The position numbers and the translations under genes are program-made. A stretch of DNA of 64,000 nucleotides from Peronospora farinosa (taxonomy: Eukaryota; Oomycota; Peronosporomycetes; Peronosporales; Peronosporaceae), in assembly GCA_947646735.1 (NCBI GenBank), contig CANTFK010000159.1:1-64000 (forward strand). Reading direction: 5' to 3'. The first letter of the stretch is position 1, and each line of letters opens with the position of its first letter. This document shows, piece after piece, positions 44,878 through 54,300 of the stretch. The notes under the pieces are model-generated. The model was not told where the DNA came from. It worked only from the letters and a program-made list of their open reading frames with translations, and did not search any database.

Positions 44878-45330
44878 ATGCGAGGTAGCGGCCTGCGGCC
44901 GCCGAAGCGACTTTTGCAGCAAACTTAAAAACTTGGTTCTAATAAGCCGCGGAAGCTCACTGTGAATGGAAGTTAAAATGTTTAGGACTGATTTATATCT
45001 AATAAAAACTAACATAAATATAATCAAAAGATGATTGGTTAATATGCAATGATTGGATGACATCTCTTAAGAACTTACGCGTGAGCTGAGATAGTAAAGT
45101 TTCTTGACGTCCGTCATGACGACGCCTAGTCCCAGCTGGACGTCATCCCCCTCAATGTGAATTTTGCTAATGTATATCACATACACGAGGGTGGGGTACA
45201 TTTGTGTGTCTCACCCAAGTGGCAGGTCTTTAGTACTTACGTACCTATTTAGACCTCCCCGTTAGAGAGAACAGATTGTCTATTTACTGATTAGTGCAAG
45301 ATCTCTGGTAGGTAGTTAACCACATTAGCA
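44878..45330 (-). mobile_element. Diverged 5' LTR of A2
   Basis: Parts such as GACGTCATCCCCCTCAATGTG and ATCACATACACGAGGGTGG (45140-45195) align with the A3 LTR (35350-35410), but the ends have decayed and the LTR is shorter. This fits an older copy than A3. Boundaries approximate. Confidence 0.65.
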
Positions 45331-46281
45331 ACGCTGGAGGGTCCAGGAATTGCCTACGGCTGGCAGCACGTCTATGAACGCCGGACTGCCCTCTCGGTTC
45401 TAATATAAATATGTCGTAACATGCAGATAGTTGGGCTCCACGGATGGCTGTGGCCGCCCTGCAATGGAGACGTTTGATGAGCGCCCTCAGTTGGAGCTGA
45501 TCCCTTTCCAGATCAAAGTTTCACTGGCTTGTATCGGGATAAGCGCATTGTTAAAAATCCTATCCACGCGAAGTTGCCAGAGCATTGTGATAATGACGGT
45601 CACTGCGACTTCCCAAATCGTCCTCCAGGCTGTGGCGAATAGATCAATGTCTTCCGGGTACCGGGCTAACAGCTTTGCTGTGACCTGCGGCGAGATGCGT
45701 GGTACGCTACAGTTTGCGCAGTGTTCGAGCCAATCCAGGAGGTGGGTAGGATGGTGAGGTGTACTCTCCCAATGACTGATAAGCCGGGCCCAGATTGCCT
45801 GAGCGCGGGGACATTCCCAAAAGAGATGCTCCTGGGTTTCCTTTTGGCCTACACATCCCAAATATGTGCATGATCCGTCCGGGGGTCGGTTTTGGTACCA
45901 AAATTTAGCTGTCCGGTAGCGTGTCGATATCGTGTCCATAGCTGGTATTCCGTTACCGCATGACCGTGATCCCATAGCTGAGCCGGCGTGACATCTAAGG
46001 CTGTGCGTTGCCACCGCGAATTCTGGCTCTTGGTGGCTAGCCGATCGATGAACTGCTTCAGCGGTGCTGCGAGACCGCGCTTTGTCGCCTGAAAAGCTTG
46101 TTTTTTCAGAAAAGTGAATAGTCGATGGTTGGGGACCGTAGGCGGTGCGGACCACGGATAGTGGTGGATCTGTGGGTTGGATAAAAAGACAACCCCATGT
46201 CGTCTGAGCTTGCTCTCCGCTTCTTGGGTGAGTTCCTGCGATTTCCCTTTTACCAGCGGCGGAGCGCCGTCGAAAACCCAA
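45331..46281 (-). pseudogene. L1-type LINE 3' end with zf-RVT domain
   Basis: The minus frame 46281-45487 (264 residues) ends in a zinc-binding segment (CTYLGCVGQKETQEHLFWEC) followed by a helix with AQAIWARLISHW, the zf-RVT domain found at the C-terminus of L1-type ORF2. The RT itself is absent. 45331-45486 would be its 3' tail. It is a second LINE relic besides 1-1998. Confidence 0.75.
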
Positions 46282-46440
46282 GTTATGCTATCGTGGCATT
46301 GAGTGAGTTCCCAACTCTGAGGGCGATCAGATTCATCAGAGAGTGAAACGCCTCGGAGACCTCCCCGTTAAGTATTGCAATACTTAACGGGTACGTGTAA
46401 CATATGGGCAAATTAGCCCGTTACATAATCAGCGTGTTGA
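46282..46440. mobile_element. Short family A LTR relic
   Basis: CCCCGTTAAGTATTGCAATACTTAACGGG (46362-46390), followed by TACGTGTAACATATGGG and a TTACA end at 46424-46428, resembles the terminal palindrome of the A1 LTR (2022-2050). Only the LTR end remains. It sits at the border of the elicitin-like cluster. Confidence 0.5.
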
Positions 46441-48370
46441 CCAATGACAAAAACCTTTCGTGGTTCAGTCACGACTAACACCTCTACTTCAACATGTGTC
46501 CTGTATATTGTATGCTATTGATATCTCCGTAGCTTGACACATGTAATACGAAACGGTGAAGGGCGTTCCAAAAGTGTCACGAATGCATTCGTGCTTTCTC
46601 AGTACATCACTTTCACTGCAAAGATACGCGGTTCGAAGCGTCGTTGCGCTATCGTAAAGCCGCAGCATGACGATATCTTGGTGAGTCACCAACTCTATGC
46701 ATAACCGTAACTACATTACTTACTTTTGATGCAGATAGTTTGACGACCTAACTCGGTGGTGAATAAGTGAATCGAGAGTGACTAAAGGTCTTACTCAGAT
46801 GCTTCATTCCAGACACGCCGTCCAGTCGTCAGTTTTGTAGCGGGTATCAGCCCGATGGTCTTACCACTGGCAAGGCGACTATAAACGCTGCAGCATATCA
46901 TTCATAACACCCTGTGTTTGTCTGAACCTTTCAGCACTGCATTCAGCAAACAGAATATAATTCATTCCGGTCGAAGTTGCAGACGATCTGGTTGTTCCTG
47001 CAGCGACACTAAAGGCCAAATTATCTTCATTGATCCGCATGGCGTCGATTTATGCTTCCCAAACATATGATATACGAGGTATCTATCCGATACATGCACC
47101 TATGTGCTATGACGTGCATCAACGACAGCTTTGCATGAAGGAATGGGCTCTAGGGATTTTGAGCAACCGTGAATTGCCAGTCGACGATAGACCCGTTTCA
47201 CTTCTGCTGTAACCATGTATAATATTTATTGAGACGCCCTAGGCTTTCCGCGAGCATGCGATATTTTTGACGTGCCCTACCGATGTCCGTGTGTTTGCTG
47301 TCGCCTTTTCCTCGGTGGAGGCGACCAACACCAGCAACATTGGCTGCATCTCACGCGCACTCTGCATCCCTCACTTGCCGATTGCACTCCAACCCAACAC
47401 TCGACTACCAGTTTTCCAGCCTCAAAGATGAAAACCGCCTTCGTGTCCGCTGCCGCCCTCATCGCTACCGCTACCTACTCGAGTGCCGCCAAATGTAATC
47501 TCGCCAAGATTGAGGGCTTGCTCTTCTCGAACGCCACCCGAGGTCTCGCCAACTGCGAGAGCGCCACGGGCATCAATATCTTTGCAGTGACCAAGTTTCC
47601 CACATCAGAGCAAGTGACAGATCTCTCGGAGAATGTCGGCTGCACTGACTACCTTAACCAGATCAACCGGGTGGCCAACGCCGAGACTCAATGCAACGTC
47701 ACCATTGAGGGCGTCGAAATCAACTTCGGAACGCTCATCGCTGAATTCCTCTCAGGTAGGACCGGCAACGAGTCAGATTCCGGCAGCGACTCCATCGAGA
47801 TTCCGAGTGACAGCTCAACGGAGCTTGACAATGCGGCCTCCTATTCTGGACCGGTCGCTCCCTTCGAGTCTTCCGCTTCTGGTGCCCACGCTCTGGCGTT
47901 CGTCTCCTGCTGCGTCGCTGCTACCCTTGCGTTGGCATTGCAATAAAATGACATTGCCTCAATGACAATGATAGAGCTTAAAGAAGTAGATGGAGCCGTG
48001 CTCGTAGCATTTTATACTTTCCTTTGGCAATAGATGTGCTTTTCTTCTATCAGCGATCTAGCATTTTATTCATTTCGGCACTTTGGACAAATTTGTTTGT
48101 CTCCAACCGATACAGCTACATACAGCTAAAGAATATAACACCAGCAAGACGTTAACGCAAAACACGGCTTGCTTGCAAGGAACATATTCATTTTATCAAC
48201 CGAAAGACTTGCGAAAACCAATTTGCAACTTCAGCAAATTGACGACTGTTTTGTTATCAGCTCTTGCTGTCACGTTATTGTTCCCTACGTTGCCACACAA
48301 TGCGAATCAACGGTCTTTGAGGCCATACCCACAAGTCGACAGATAAAACAAAAACAAAATGAGTACTCGT
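46441..48370. repeat. Inverted duplication around elicitin-like genes, left arm
   Basis: From CAATGACAAAAACC at 46441 the sequence matches the reverse complement of the region ending at about 54186, through upstream region, gene and 3' flank. Identity is high to about 48010 and weaker, with indels, to about 48360. The arm holds the plus-strand gene 47428-47946. The spacer between arms holds another gene copy and a pseudogene. Confidence 0.85.
47428..47946 (+). CDS. Elicitin-like protein, GPI-tailed, copy 1
   Basis: 172 residues. Residues 1-20 are a signal peptide (MKTAFVSAAALIATATYSSA). The mature domain (21-115) has four Cys (23, 43, 72, 89) placed like elicitin Cys 3, 27, 56 and 71, so the disulfides 3-71 and 27-56 could form, while the third pair (51-95) is absent. 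A Ser/Asp-rich linker (116-150) and a hydrophobic tail (153-172) fit a GPI anchor. NAT (35), NVT (90) and NES (114) are possible N-glycosylation sites. Elicitins bind sterols and are recognised by plants as patterns; whether this divergent member does is unknown. An in-frame upstream ATG at 47272 is rejected as it would bury the signal peptide. Confidence 0.85.
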   Translation: MKTAFVSAAALIATATYSSAAKCNLAKIEGLLFSNATRGLANCESATGINIFAVTKFPTSEQVTDLSENVGCTDYLNQINRVANAETQCNVTIEGVEINFGTLIAEFLSGRTGNESDSGSDSIEIPSDSSTELDNAASYSGPVAPFESSASGAHALAFVSCCVAATLALALQ

Positions 48371-48806
48371 TGCTCAGCCAGGATACTTTTTTTGTCGTTC
48401 ATTCTGCGGCACTAGACTTTTTAGCCCACTTGTCATCGAAGCAACGTTTGTTAGCGACGTCTTTCTTTTGTTGCAAGTAAGTTACGGGCGGCATCTACAA
48501 AGTACATGTAAAAGGCAAAGAAGCTGTGTACTGAGCTGGTTAGAGATTAATTGTAACTCTTTAGCTATCGTTGCAATCATTTTTAATTGATATCATATCT
48601 TCTCAAGCTTTCCAGTTGGTCGAGTCCTTACCGTCGCATAAGAAACGGTCTCTCATTAATAAGAACAGACAAAAAGCTGTCGGTTTATGTGCTGCTTATT
48701 CCTACGGATGATGATACCCGACGAGAAAGCAAACTATACAAAAGCTACGAGCAACGGCTCCATCTACTTCTTTAAGCTCTATCATTGTCATTGAGGCAAT
48801 GTCATT
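47947..48806. other. Spacer between tail-to-tail elicitin-like genes
   Basis: The two gene ends (47947-48010 and 48730-48806) are short inverted repeats of each other, with the block CATTGCCTCAATGACAATGATAGAG. Between them is AT-rich sequence that matches the flank of copy 3 weakly. No supported gene. Confidence 0.5.
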
Positions 48807-49334
48807 TTATTGCAATGCCAACGCAAGGGTAGCAGCGACGCAGCAGGAGACGAACGCCAGAGCGTGGGCACCAGCAGCGGAAGACTCGAAGGGAGCGACC
48901 GGTCCAGAATTGGCGGCCGCATCATCGAGCTCCGTCGATCCAGAGGCGCTGGCACTCGGAATCTCGATAGAGCCGCTGCCGGAATCTGACTCGTTGCCGG
49001 TCCTACCTGAGAGGAATTCAGCGATGAGCATTCCGAAGTTAATTTCGACGCCCTCAATGGTGACGTTGCACTGAGTTTCGGCATTGGCCACCCGGTTGAT
49101 CTGATTGAGGTAGTTGGCGCAGTCGACGTTCTGTGAAAGGTCCATGACCTGCTCTGATGTGGGAAACTCAGCCACTGCAAAGATATTGATGCCCGTGGCG
49201 CTCTCGCAGTTGGCGAGACCTCGGGTGGCGTTCGAGAAGAGCAAGCCCTCAATCTTGGCGAGATTACATTTGGCGGCACTCGAGTAGGTGGCGGTAGCGA
49301 TGAGGGCGGCAGCGGACACGAAGGCGGTTTTCAT
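48807..49334 (-). CDS. Elicitin-like protein, GPI-tailed, copy 2
   Basis: 175 residues, closely matching copy 1 and copy 3: signal peptide, the same four-Cys elicitin-like domain, a Ser-rich linker lengthened by a SASASG-like insertion, and the same hydrophobic tail. It differs from copy 3 at only a few positions, so these two are the closest pair. The upstream region (49335-49700) also matches copies 1 and 3 apart from an unrelated stretch at about 49393-49445, so one common promoter type probably drives all of them. Confidence 0.85.
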   Translation of the reverse strand: MKTAFVSAAALIATATYSSAAKCNLAKIEGLLFSNATRGLANCESATGINIFAVAEFPTSEQVMDLSQNVDCANYLNQINRVANAETQCNVTIEGVEINFGMLIAEFLSGRTGNESDSGSGSIEIPSASASGSTELDDAAANSGPVAPFESSAAGAHALAFVSCCVAATLALALQ

Positions 49335-49958
49335 CTTTGAGGCTGGAAAATTGGTAGTCGAGTGTTGGGTTGGAGTGCAATCGGCAAGTGAGGTACGCTG
49401 ATAGCGCTTAGACGCCGCTGTTGTGGCCAGTCGTCTTTACCAAGGCTAGGTGACAGCAGCCACACGGTTACCATTATGGTACGTATCCCGTGGAAAGGCT
49501 AGGGCGTCTCTACAAATACTCACATATATTATCGATGATTGCAGCAGAAGTGAAACGATTCTATGGTCGGCTGGCAATTCACGGTCGTTCGAAAACCCTA
49601 TTCCTTCGTGCAAAGTTGTCCTTCATGCGCGACGTAGCAGATAGGGGCATGTATCGGATAGATACTTCTTTTATCATATGTTTGGGAAGCATAACTCGAC
49701 GCCATGCAAATCAATGAAGACACTTTGGTCTTTCGTGGCGCTGCAAGAATAACCAGATCGTCTGCAACTTCGACTGGATTGAATTATATGCTGTCTATTG
49801 AATACAGCGTTGCTGTTATTAGATACAAGATACTATAAATGATAAGCTTACACTCAGACAGGACAATTTAGTCGAAGATTCTAAGGTATTTCCTCGCATC
49901 TGCAACCAAACTGCAAACTCACTGAGTCTATATTCGCTTACTGCTTTTGTTTTTGCAG
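49335..49958. promoter_or_regulatory. Upstream region of elicitin-like copy 2
   Basis: Bases 49335-49392 and about 49446-49790 match the upstream regions of copies 1 and 3 (for example GGCTGGAAAATTGGTAGTCGAG and CCACACGG). An intervening stretch replaces part of the leader. I cannot point to a defined core promoter element. Confidence 0.4.
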
Positions 49959-50050
49959 TCCGCAGCTTCAAACAAATGCTTGATGACAACTTGATTAAGA
50001 AAATGTCGGATGTCGCCCAGCACTATCGCAAAATTGATCTTGAAAGCTAG
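49959..50050 (+). pseudogene. Possible terminal-exon relic
   Basis: A pyrimidine-rich stretch CTGCTTTTGTTTTTGCAG (49941-49958) looks like a 3' splice site, and the 30 codons after it (RSFKQMLDDNLIKKMSDVAQ and on to a TAG at 50048) have protein-like composition. No upstream exon is recognised and the overlapping minus frame 49928-50308 is an alternative. Family unknown. Confidence 0.3.
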
Positions 50051-50360
50051 CGGGTTATCCAGTGCCGACACCAGTATGAAGGAAAGCTTATCTTCACGCT
50101 GCCGCAAAAAGGGTGGTACAACGCTAGACGATTTCATTCCACCACTTCTAAGTATCAACCACCTACATGGTGATCTTCCTTTATGATTATTCAGGTTATG
50201 GTGCACTGTAGTGCAATATTGGTCGGTTGCATCAACAAACTTAGCGCAATGTAAAAAGAGGACCAGCCCACCACACAAACAAAATTCATGAGATGAGGGA
50301 GTTATCACTAGTAGCCACGGATATTGAAAAAGCAGTTTTCAAACGAACATTAAAAGTAAT

Positions 50361-50999
50361 CTACAGTGCAAAACTGAGCACGGCGGTCACCGTAGTCGCG
50401 ACAACAGTAAAAGAAGCGGTAACGGAGATGCTTGCGCTGCTGTCAGGCTCGGCAATGCTGCTGCCAGGCTCGACGATGCTGCTGTCAGGCTCGGCGATGC
50501 TGTCCTAAATTTCGGCGACCGTGCTTGACAAATTCGCCGACCCTGAGCTGACCAGGCCCGATTCGCTACCTGAAGAGGAATTACTGACAGAGGCAAAGTC
50601 ACTGGGGGAAAGCGAGGCGCTTCCGGACATGCTGCCCGAGCTGAAATCGGTCTTGTTGCTTGACTTGCCCGTTAACAAGTCCGTAAGCAGTTTAGCTAGA
50701 ACGACCGTCTAATCGCCGACCTGCATCTCACACTGAATCTGCGTATTGGCCTGCTGGCTGAGCTGATTCAAGTAGTTGACACAATCACGCGACTGGAAAA
50801 TGTTTTGGGCCTCCGCTTTAGTCGGTAACGTGATCATTGCAAACACGTCCATACCAGTAGCCGACGCACAATTATCGTGCCAAGTTGTCCCATTCAAGAG
50901 CAGGGTGCTCTGAATGGTGCCCATGTCGCACGAGTCCGAAGCATACACAAAAGCGACGGCACTAGAAACAACGACGAGAGAGATCATGGAAAGCCGCAT
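50361..50999 (-). pseudogene. Elicitin-like pseudogene with long Ser-rich tail
   Basis: Signal peptide at residues 1-20, then a domain with the same four Cys spacing (SCDMGTIQST, DNCASATG, DCVNYLNQLS, QCEMQVGD). The same frame continues through a TAG at 50709-50711 and another at 50505-50507 into a Ser/Glu/Pro-rich linker and a hydrophobic tail ending at 50361. Colinearity with the intact copies shows it was once one gene; two stops now break it, unless they are sequence errors. It is more diverged than the other three, so it is an older paralogue. Confidence 0.8.
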
Positions 51000-52290
51000 G
51001 GTGCTTAAGAGTAAGAGACCGAGATGAGATCGAGGAATCGTAGTAGTTTTGATGAAGGGAATTCCAGAATGAATGGACCACGCCGCAACGTCGAAGACAG
51101 AGCACTAAGTGCAGGATCAATCGACGGATACTTAGTCGTTTTTTGTGTCACCATGCTTCGGTGGTAAGCCAACGTGCTGATACCACCAGGTTGACGATGC
51201 ATCGGATGAAGGATCTGAGTAAGAGCTTTAGTCACTCTCGATTCACTTATTCACCACCGAGTTAGGTCGTCAAACTATCTGCATCAAAAGTAAGTAATGT
51301 AGTTACGGTTATGCATAGAGTTGGTGACTCACCAAGATATCGTCATGCTGCGGCTTTACGATAGCGCAACGACGCTTCGAACCGCGTATCTTTGCAGTGA
51401 AAATGCGATACTGAGAAAGCACGAATGCATTCGTGACACTTTTGAAACGCTCTTCACCGTTTCGTATTGCATGTGTCAAGCTACGGAGATATTAATAGCA
51501 TACAAATTGGGTGTAAACCCGTCGTTCCGACGGACATGGTCTACGCTGATAGTATATTACTAGGTATTTTGGCATCCTTAACACGGCGCTTCGCTATATA
51601 CAACATTGCGCATCAGTCGACGCGATCGCAAAAATCTTCCTCTGACATGTACCGATACGTTCTGAGGCGTAAGTTGTGTCTACAATTTTACTGTGCCGAC
51701 TAAAGCACGAACGATTGCCTTCATAGAGCAACACACTAATTAGTTGAGTGAACCTTCGCCAGAACTTGGCGATGATGCAGTGTTACGGATTAAAGGACTT
51801 TCGGAAAAAGTTGCTTTGCCAATTGGTACCAATTCCTACACACGACTCACGCGGGCACCTGCTTCGCAGACAAGCGCGATAAAGTCGTTTTAAACCCATA
51901 GCGATGCTACTTGGCTCACTTATTCAGCTTCCAATCTTCTCTTTTTCATGGTGCCGTACCTGCGTATGACGACGCTAGACTCGTCATTACGTAACGATAA
52001 CAACACCGAGAGGTAGAGAAAGTGAGCTCGTCGAAGCATGCTGGTTATAGTATATTAATATTTCATTCACATGATACAGTTAAGTAGAACAAGCTCCCAA
52101 AGCTGGGAATGATGCTAAATCCTGTAGAAGCTTTGGGTTCAATTGGGCACGGAGCTGGCGACACCGGCTTGTTCGTTACACGGGTCGATGAACTGAGAGC
52201 CCTTGCTGCTCAGCTTGACATCCGTGATCATCTCAAGCGTCAGAAAGAAGACAAGAATATCAAAGATATCGTACCCGTATTCTCGACGCA
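51000..52290. other. Spacer with repeat copy and short frames
   Basis: 51240-51520 is the third copy of a block also at 46489-46770 (reversed) and 53850-54137. Further on, 51760-51890 reads ELGDDAVLRIKGLSEKV, weakly matching 54200-54325. A frame of 63 codons at 52109-52300 ends VFSTHFA. None of these has enough support for a gene call. Confidence 0.4.
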
Positions 52291-54186
52291 TTTTGCCTGA
52301 GCAGTAGTTTTGTTTTCTTCTGTCGGACTTGTTGTGTAACACCATAATGACCGCTGGTCCGCATTATGTAGCAGCGTAGGGATCGCCAACATGACAGCAA
52401 GAGCGATAACGAAACAGTCTTTATGAGTAATTCAACTTGTTGGAGATGCAAAGTGAGTCACTTGCGTGGGTCCACGCAAAAAAAATCAAAATGTTCGCTG
52501 CAAGCAAGCGGCTTTACCTATCTAAGTTGTATCGGTTGGAAACAAGCTAATAAGAATGAAATGAAATGCATGGACACTGGGTCGCTGATTGAAGAATAGC
52601 TATTGCCAAAAGGAAAGTATGAAAAATGCTACTTCTCTAACTCTATCATTGTCATTGAGGCAATGTCATTTTATTGCAATGCCAACGCAAGGGTAGCAGC
52701 GACGCAGCAGGAGACGAACGCCAGAGCGTGGGCACCAGCAGCGGAAGACTCGAAGGGAGCGACCGGTCCAGAATTGGCGGCCGCATCATCGAGTTCCGTC
52801 GATCCAGAGGCGCTGGCACTCGGAATCTCGATAGAGCCGCTGCCGGAATCTGACTCGTTGCCGGTCCTACCTGAGAGGAATTCAGCGATGAGCATTCCGA
52901 AGTTGATTTCGACGCCCTCAATGGTGACATTGCATTGAGTCTCGGCGTTGGCCACCTGGTTGATCTGGTTGAGGTAGTTGGCGCAGTCGACGTTCTGTGA
53001 AAGGTCCGTCACCTGCTCTGATGTGGGAAACTCAGCCACTGCGAAGATATTGATGCCCGTGGCGCTCTCGCAGTTGGCGAGACCTCGGGTGGCGTTCGAG
53101 AAGAGCAAGCCCTCAATCTTGGCGAGATTACATTTGGCGGCACTCGAGTAGGTGGCGGCGGCGAGGAGGGCAGCAGCGGACACGAAGGCGGTTTTCATCT
53201 TTGAGGCTGGAAAATTGGTAGTCGAGTGTTGGGTTGGAGTGCAATCGGCAAGTGAGGGATGCAGAGTGCGCGTGAGATGCAGCCAATGTTGCTGGTGTTG
53301 GTCGTCTCCATCGAGGAAAAGGCAACAGCAACCACACGGACACCGGTAGGGCACGTCAAAAATATCGCATGCTCGCGGAAAGCCTAGGGCGTCTCAATAA
53401 ATATTATACATGGTTGCAGCAGAAGCGAAACGGGTCTATGGTCGACTGGCAATTCACGGTTGCTCAAAATCCCTAGAGCCCATTCATTCATGCAAAGCTG
53501 TCGTTGATGCACGTCATAAAACATAGGTGCATGTATCGGATAGATACTTCGTATATCATGTGTTTGGGAAGCATAAATCGACGCCATGCGGGTCAATGAA
53601 GACAATTTGGCCTTTAGTGTCGCTGCAGGAACAACCAGATCGTCTGCAACTTCGACTGGAATGAATTATATTCTGTTTGCTGAATGCAGTGCTGAAAGGT
53701 TCAGACAAACACAGGGTGTTATGAATGATATGCTGCAACGTTTATAGTCGCCTTGCCAGTGGTAAGACCATCGGGCTGATACCCGCTACAAAACTGACGA
53801 CTGAACGGCGTGTCTGGAATGAAGCATCTGAGTAAGAGCTTTAGTCACTCTCGATTCACTTATTCACCACCGAGTTAGGTCGTCAAACTATCTGCATCAA
53901 AAGTAAGTAATGTAGTTACGGTTATGCATAGAGTTGGTGACTCACCAAGATATCGTCATGCTGCGGCTTTACGATAGCGCAACGACGCTTCGAACCGCGT
54001 ATCTTTGCAGTGAAAGTGAGATATTGAGAAAGCACGAATGCATTCGTGACACTTTTGGAACGCCCTTCACCGTTTCGTATTGCATGTGTCAAGCTACGGA
54101 GATATTAATAGCATACAATATACAGGACACATGTTGAAGTAGAGGTGTTAGTCGTGACTGAACCATGAAAGGTTTTTGTCATTGAG
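52290..54186. repeat. Inverted duplication around elicitin-like genes, right arm
   Basis: Reverse complement of 46441-48370, with the minus-strand gene 52671-53198. The outer edge at about 54186 is sharp (CAATGACAAAAACC reversed); the inner edge fades between 52620 and 52290. Confidence 0.85.
52671..53198 (-). CDS. Elicitin-like protein, GPI-tailed, copy 3
   Basis: 175 residues: signal peptide at residues 1-20 (MKTAFVSAAALLAAATYSSA), a four-Cys elicitin-like domain, a Ser/Ala linker and a hydrophobic GPI-type tail with a Cys-Cys pair. The upstream 1 kb is the mirror image of the copy 1 upstream region, so the two genes point away from each other's outer ends, towards the middle of the inverted duplication. 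The start is at 53198 because the ATG at 53354 precedes the signal peptide by 52 residues. Probable role as for copy 1. Confidence 0.85.
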   Translation of the reverse strand: MKTAFVSAAALLAAATYSSAAKCNLAKIEGLLFSNATRGLANCESATGINIFAVAEFPTSEQVTDLSQNVDCANYLNQINQVANAETQCNVTIEGVEINFGMLIAEFLSGRTGNESDSGSGSIEIPSASASGSTELDDAAANSGPVAPFESSAAGAHALAFVSCCVAATLALALQ

Positions 54187-54300
54187 ATAGTTTCTGTCAC
54201 AACTCGGCGATGACGCAGATCTTACGGAAGAGTTTGCTTGCCAGATTGATGACAATACCTATACACGACTTTCCAAGACAAGCGGAGCTTCACTCTTTCG
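53199..54300. promoter_or_regulatory. Upstream region of elicitin-like copy 3
   Basis: Mirrors 46441-47427. Contains a conserved frame of 67 codons (53934-54137, plus) present in three versions in the cluster, but the differences between copies mostly change amino acids, so it is probably not a gene. A coding-like tail QLGDDADLTEEF lies at 54200-54325. Confidence 0.4.

Noticed and set aside
47272..47427. N-terminal extension of the elicitin-like frame from the upstream ATG (also 53199-53354)
   Set aside because: It would place 52 polar residues before the signal peptide, and copy 2 does not keep it.
49928..50308. 126-codon minus-strand frame
   Set aside because: It overlaps a better-supported plus-strand exon relic and has no recognisable motif.
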